This document shows, one piece after another, positions 42,572 through 43,034 of a stretch of DNA of 43,034 nucleotides; within the stretch, counting starts at the first letter, position 1; each line of letters starts with the position of its first letter. The position numbers and the translations under genes are program-made. Location of the stretch: IMG/VR virus record IMGVR_UViG_3300027734_004125, positions 1 through 43,034 of that record; one strand, 5' to 3'. A model generated the notes under the pieces. It did not search any database, was not told the origin of the DNA, and saw only the letters and a program-made list of their open reading frames with translations. This stretch comes from a virus.

Positions 42572-42614
42572 AAAAAAAATGACAAAATGTCATTTTTTTG
42601 ACATTTTGTCATTT
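42572..42614 (-). terminator. Strong rho-independent terminator
   Basis: AAATGACAAAATGTCA (42577-42592) and TGACATTTTGTCATTT (42599-42614) form a perfect 16-bp stem with a six-base loop. On the minus strand the stem runs into a tract of about eight Ts. It lies about 105 bp past the stop of the gene at the right edge. Each arm is itself nearly palindromic (TGACA-AAA-TGTCA), so alternative folds or protein binding are possible. Confidence 0.8.
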
Positions 42615-42718
42615 AATAATTTTTATGAAAAGTATGTTAAATGTTAAGAGTAGCCACGTAATTCATTTTTTGTATATGGATATAATATCATATATTATAT
42701 AATACAAGTATTCTTAGA

Positions 42719-43034
42719 TTAACCTGCAGAGCCTCTTTTAAAATATCTATTACCTGTTCCTGGCATAGGACTTTTAGTAGGTACTATTATTCTAACAGAA
42801 TCATTAAATATATCAACATTGTTTTCTTTAGTATTTAAAGCTGGTACATACTGGTGAGTATTTTTATCATACACTGTAAATGAATTATTTATGATTGATA
42901 CTGAATTTTGATCTTCATTATTGTCTAAAAAATTATTAATATTAGATTCTTTATCATTTTGCTTTGCGTATTTAGGCTGTGGTCTACTTAAAAGTTGAAA
43001 AAGAGGAAATTCTTCATATTCTATTTTTTTTTTT
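42719..43034 (-). CDS. C-terminal part of an unknown protein, 5'-truncated by the window
   Basis: The frame enters at the right edge and is open for 105 codons to TAA at 42719-42721. It reads IEYEEFPLFQLLSRPQPKYA, an Asn/Asp-rich low-complexity stretch (NNFLDNNEDQNS), then FTVYDKNTHQYVPAL, VRIIVPTKSPMPGTGNRYFK and ends RGSAG. No family is recognised. The downstream hairpin terminator supports it as the true gene end. Confidence 0.65.
   Translation of the reverse strand, partial: KKKIEYEEFPLFQLLSRPQPKYAKQNDKESNINNFLDNNEDQNSVSIINNSFTVYDKNTHQYVPALNTKENNVDIFNDSVRIIVPTKSPMPGTGNRYFKRGSAG

Noticed and set aside
1-43034. tRNA, rRNA, insertion sequence or integrase
   Set aside because: Gaps between genes are short, and I saw no cloverleaf, transposase motif or terminal inverted repeats.

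Overview
The window is a strongly AT-rich stretch in which every convincing gene lies on the minus strand, packed end to end with 1-4 nt stop/start overlaps. It reads best as part of a large tailed-phage genome. Support: repeat-built fibre genes (collagen-like Gly-X-Y, tandem beta-propeller repeats, a C-terminal Peptidase_S74 chaperone), PhoH, a small Hsp20, a DEAH helicase with an Fe-S cysteine set, several 2OG-Fe(II) oxygenases and FkbM methyltransferases, and many short genes of unknown function. No terminase, portal, capsid or polymerase gene is present, so phage origin is an inference. KdsB and a HldE-like kinase point to a Gram-negative host. The starts I inspected have A/T-rich leaders without a clear Shine-Dalgarno motif, as in Bacteroidota, but host identity stays open.

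Layout in transcription order (right to left): 43034-40622 holds the 3' end of an unknown gene, a strong terminator, Hsp20 and five short unknown genes. 40635-38225 holds a XPD/DinG-type helicase and PhoH. 38228-31495 is a dense run of glycosyltransferases (GT2 types, GT11, GT25, GT10-like, GT15-like) ending with an FkbM methyltransferase and a terminator. 31387-28840 holds a ClpC-like unfoldase and two small membrane proteins. 28803-20000 is a second glycan block: a GT4-FkbM fusion, a 772-residue GT4 plus TibC/Aah-type heptosyltransferase fusion, KdsB, a GT2, a zinc-protease-like protein, a HldE-like kinase and a membrane protein. 19961-13349 holds an exonuclease, three more glycosyltransferases, a SLOG/YspA-like protein, short unknowns and an FkbM methyltransferase. 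13337-10699 holds three 2OG oxygenases and a sulfotransferase. 10689-1 is the fibre region: five tandem propeller genes, a GT9-like gene, a small membrane ORF, a collagen-S74 fibre gene, another propeller gene, and a collagen plus double-propeller gene that runs off the left edge.

Working hypothesis: the fibre genes and the modification genes form one programme. Ser/Thr/Asn/Gly-rich collagen and propeller fibres would be the substrates, and the glycosyltransferases, heptose and Kdo activation enzymes, FkbM methyltransferases, oxygenases and sulfotransferase would decorate them or remodel the host surface. The most specific clue is the phage-encoded relative of autotransporter O-heptosyltransferases beside a HldE-like kinase, which together suggest protein O-heptosylation. 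The 3' fibre region shows signs of rapid change: a 122-bp exact repeat shared by two adjacent propeller genes, a 90-bp tandem duplication in collagen DNA, a gene with one propeller blade fewer, and a decayed remnant of a fibre N-terminus.
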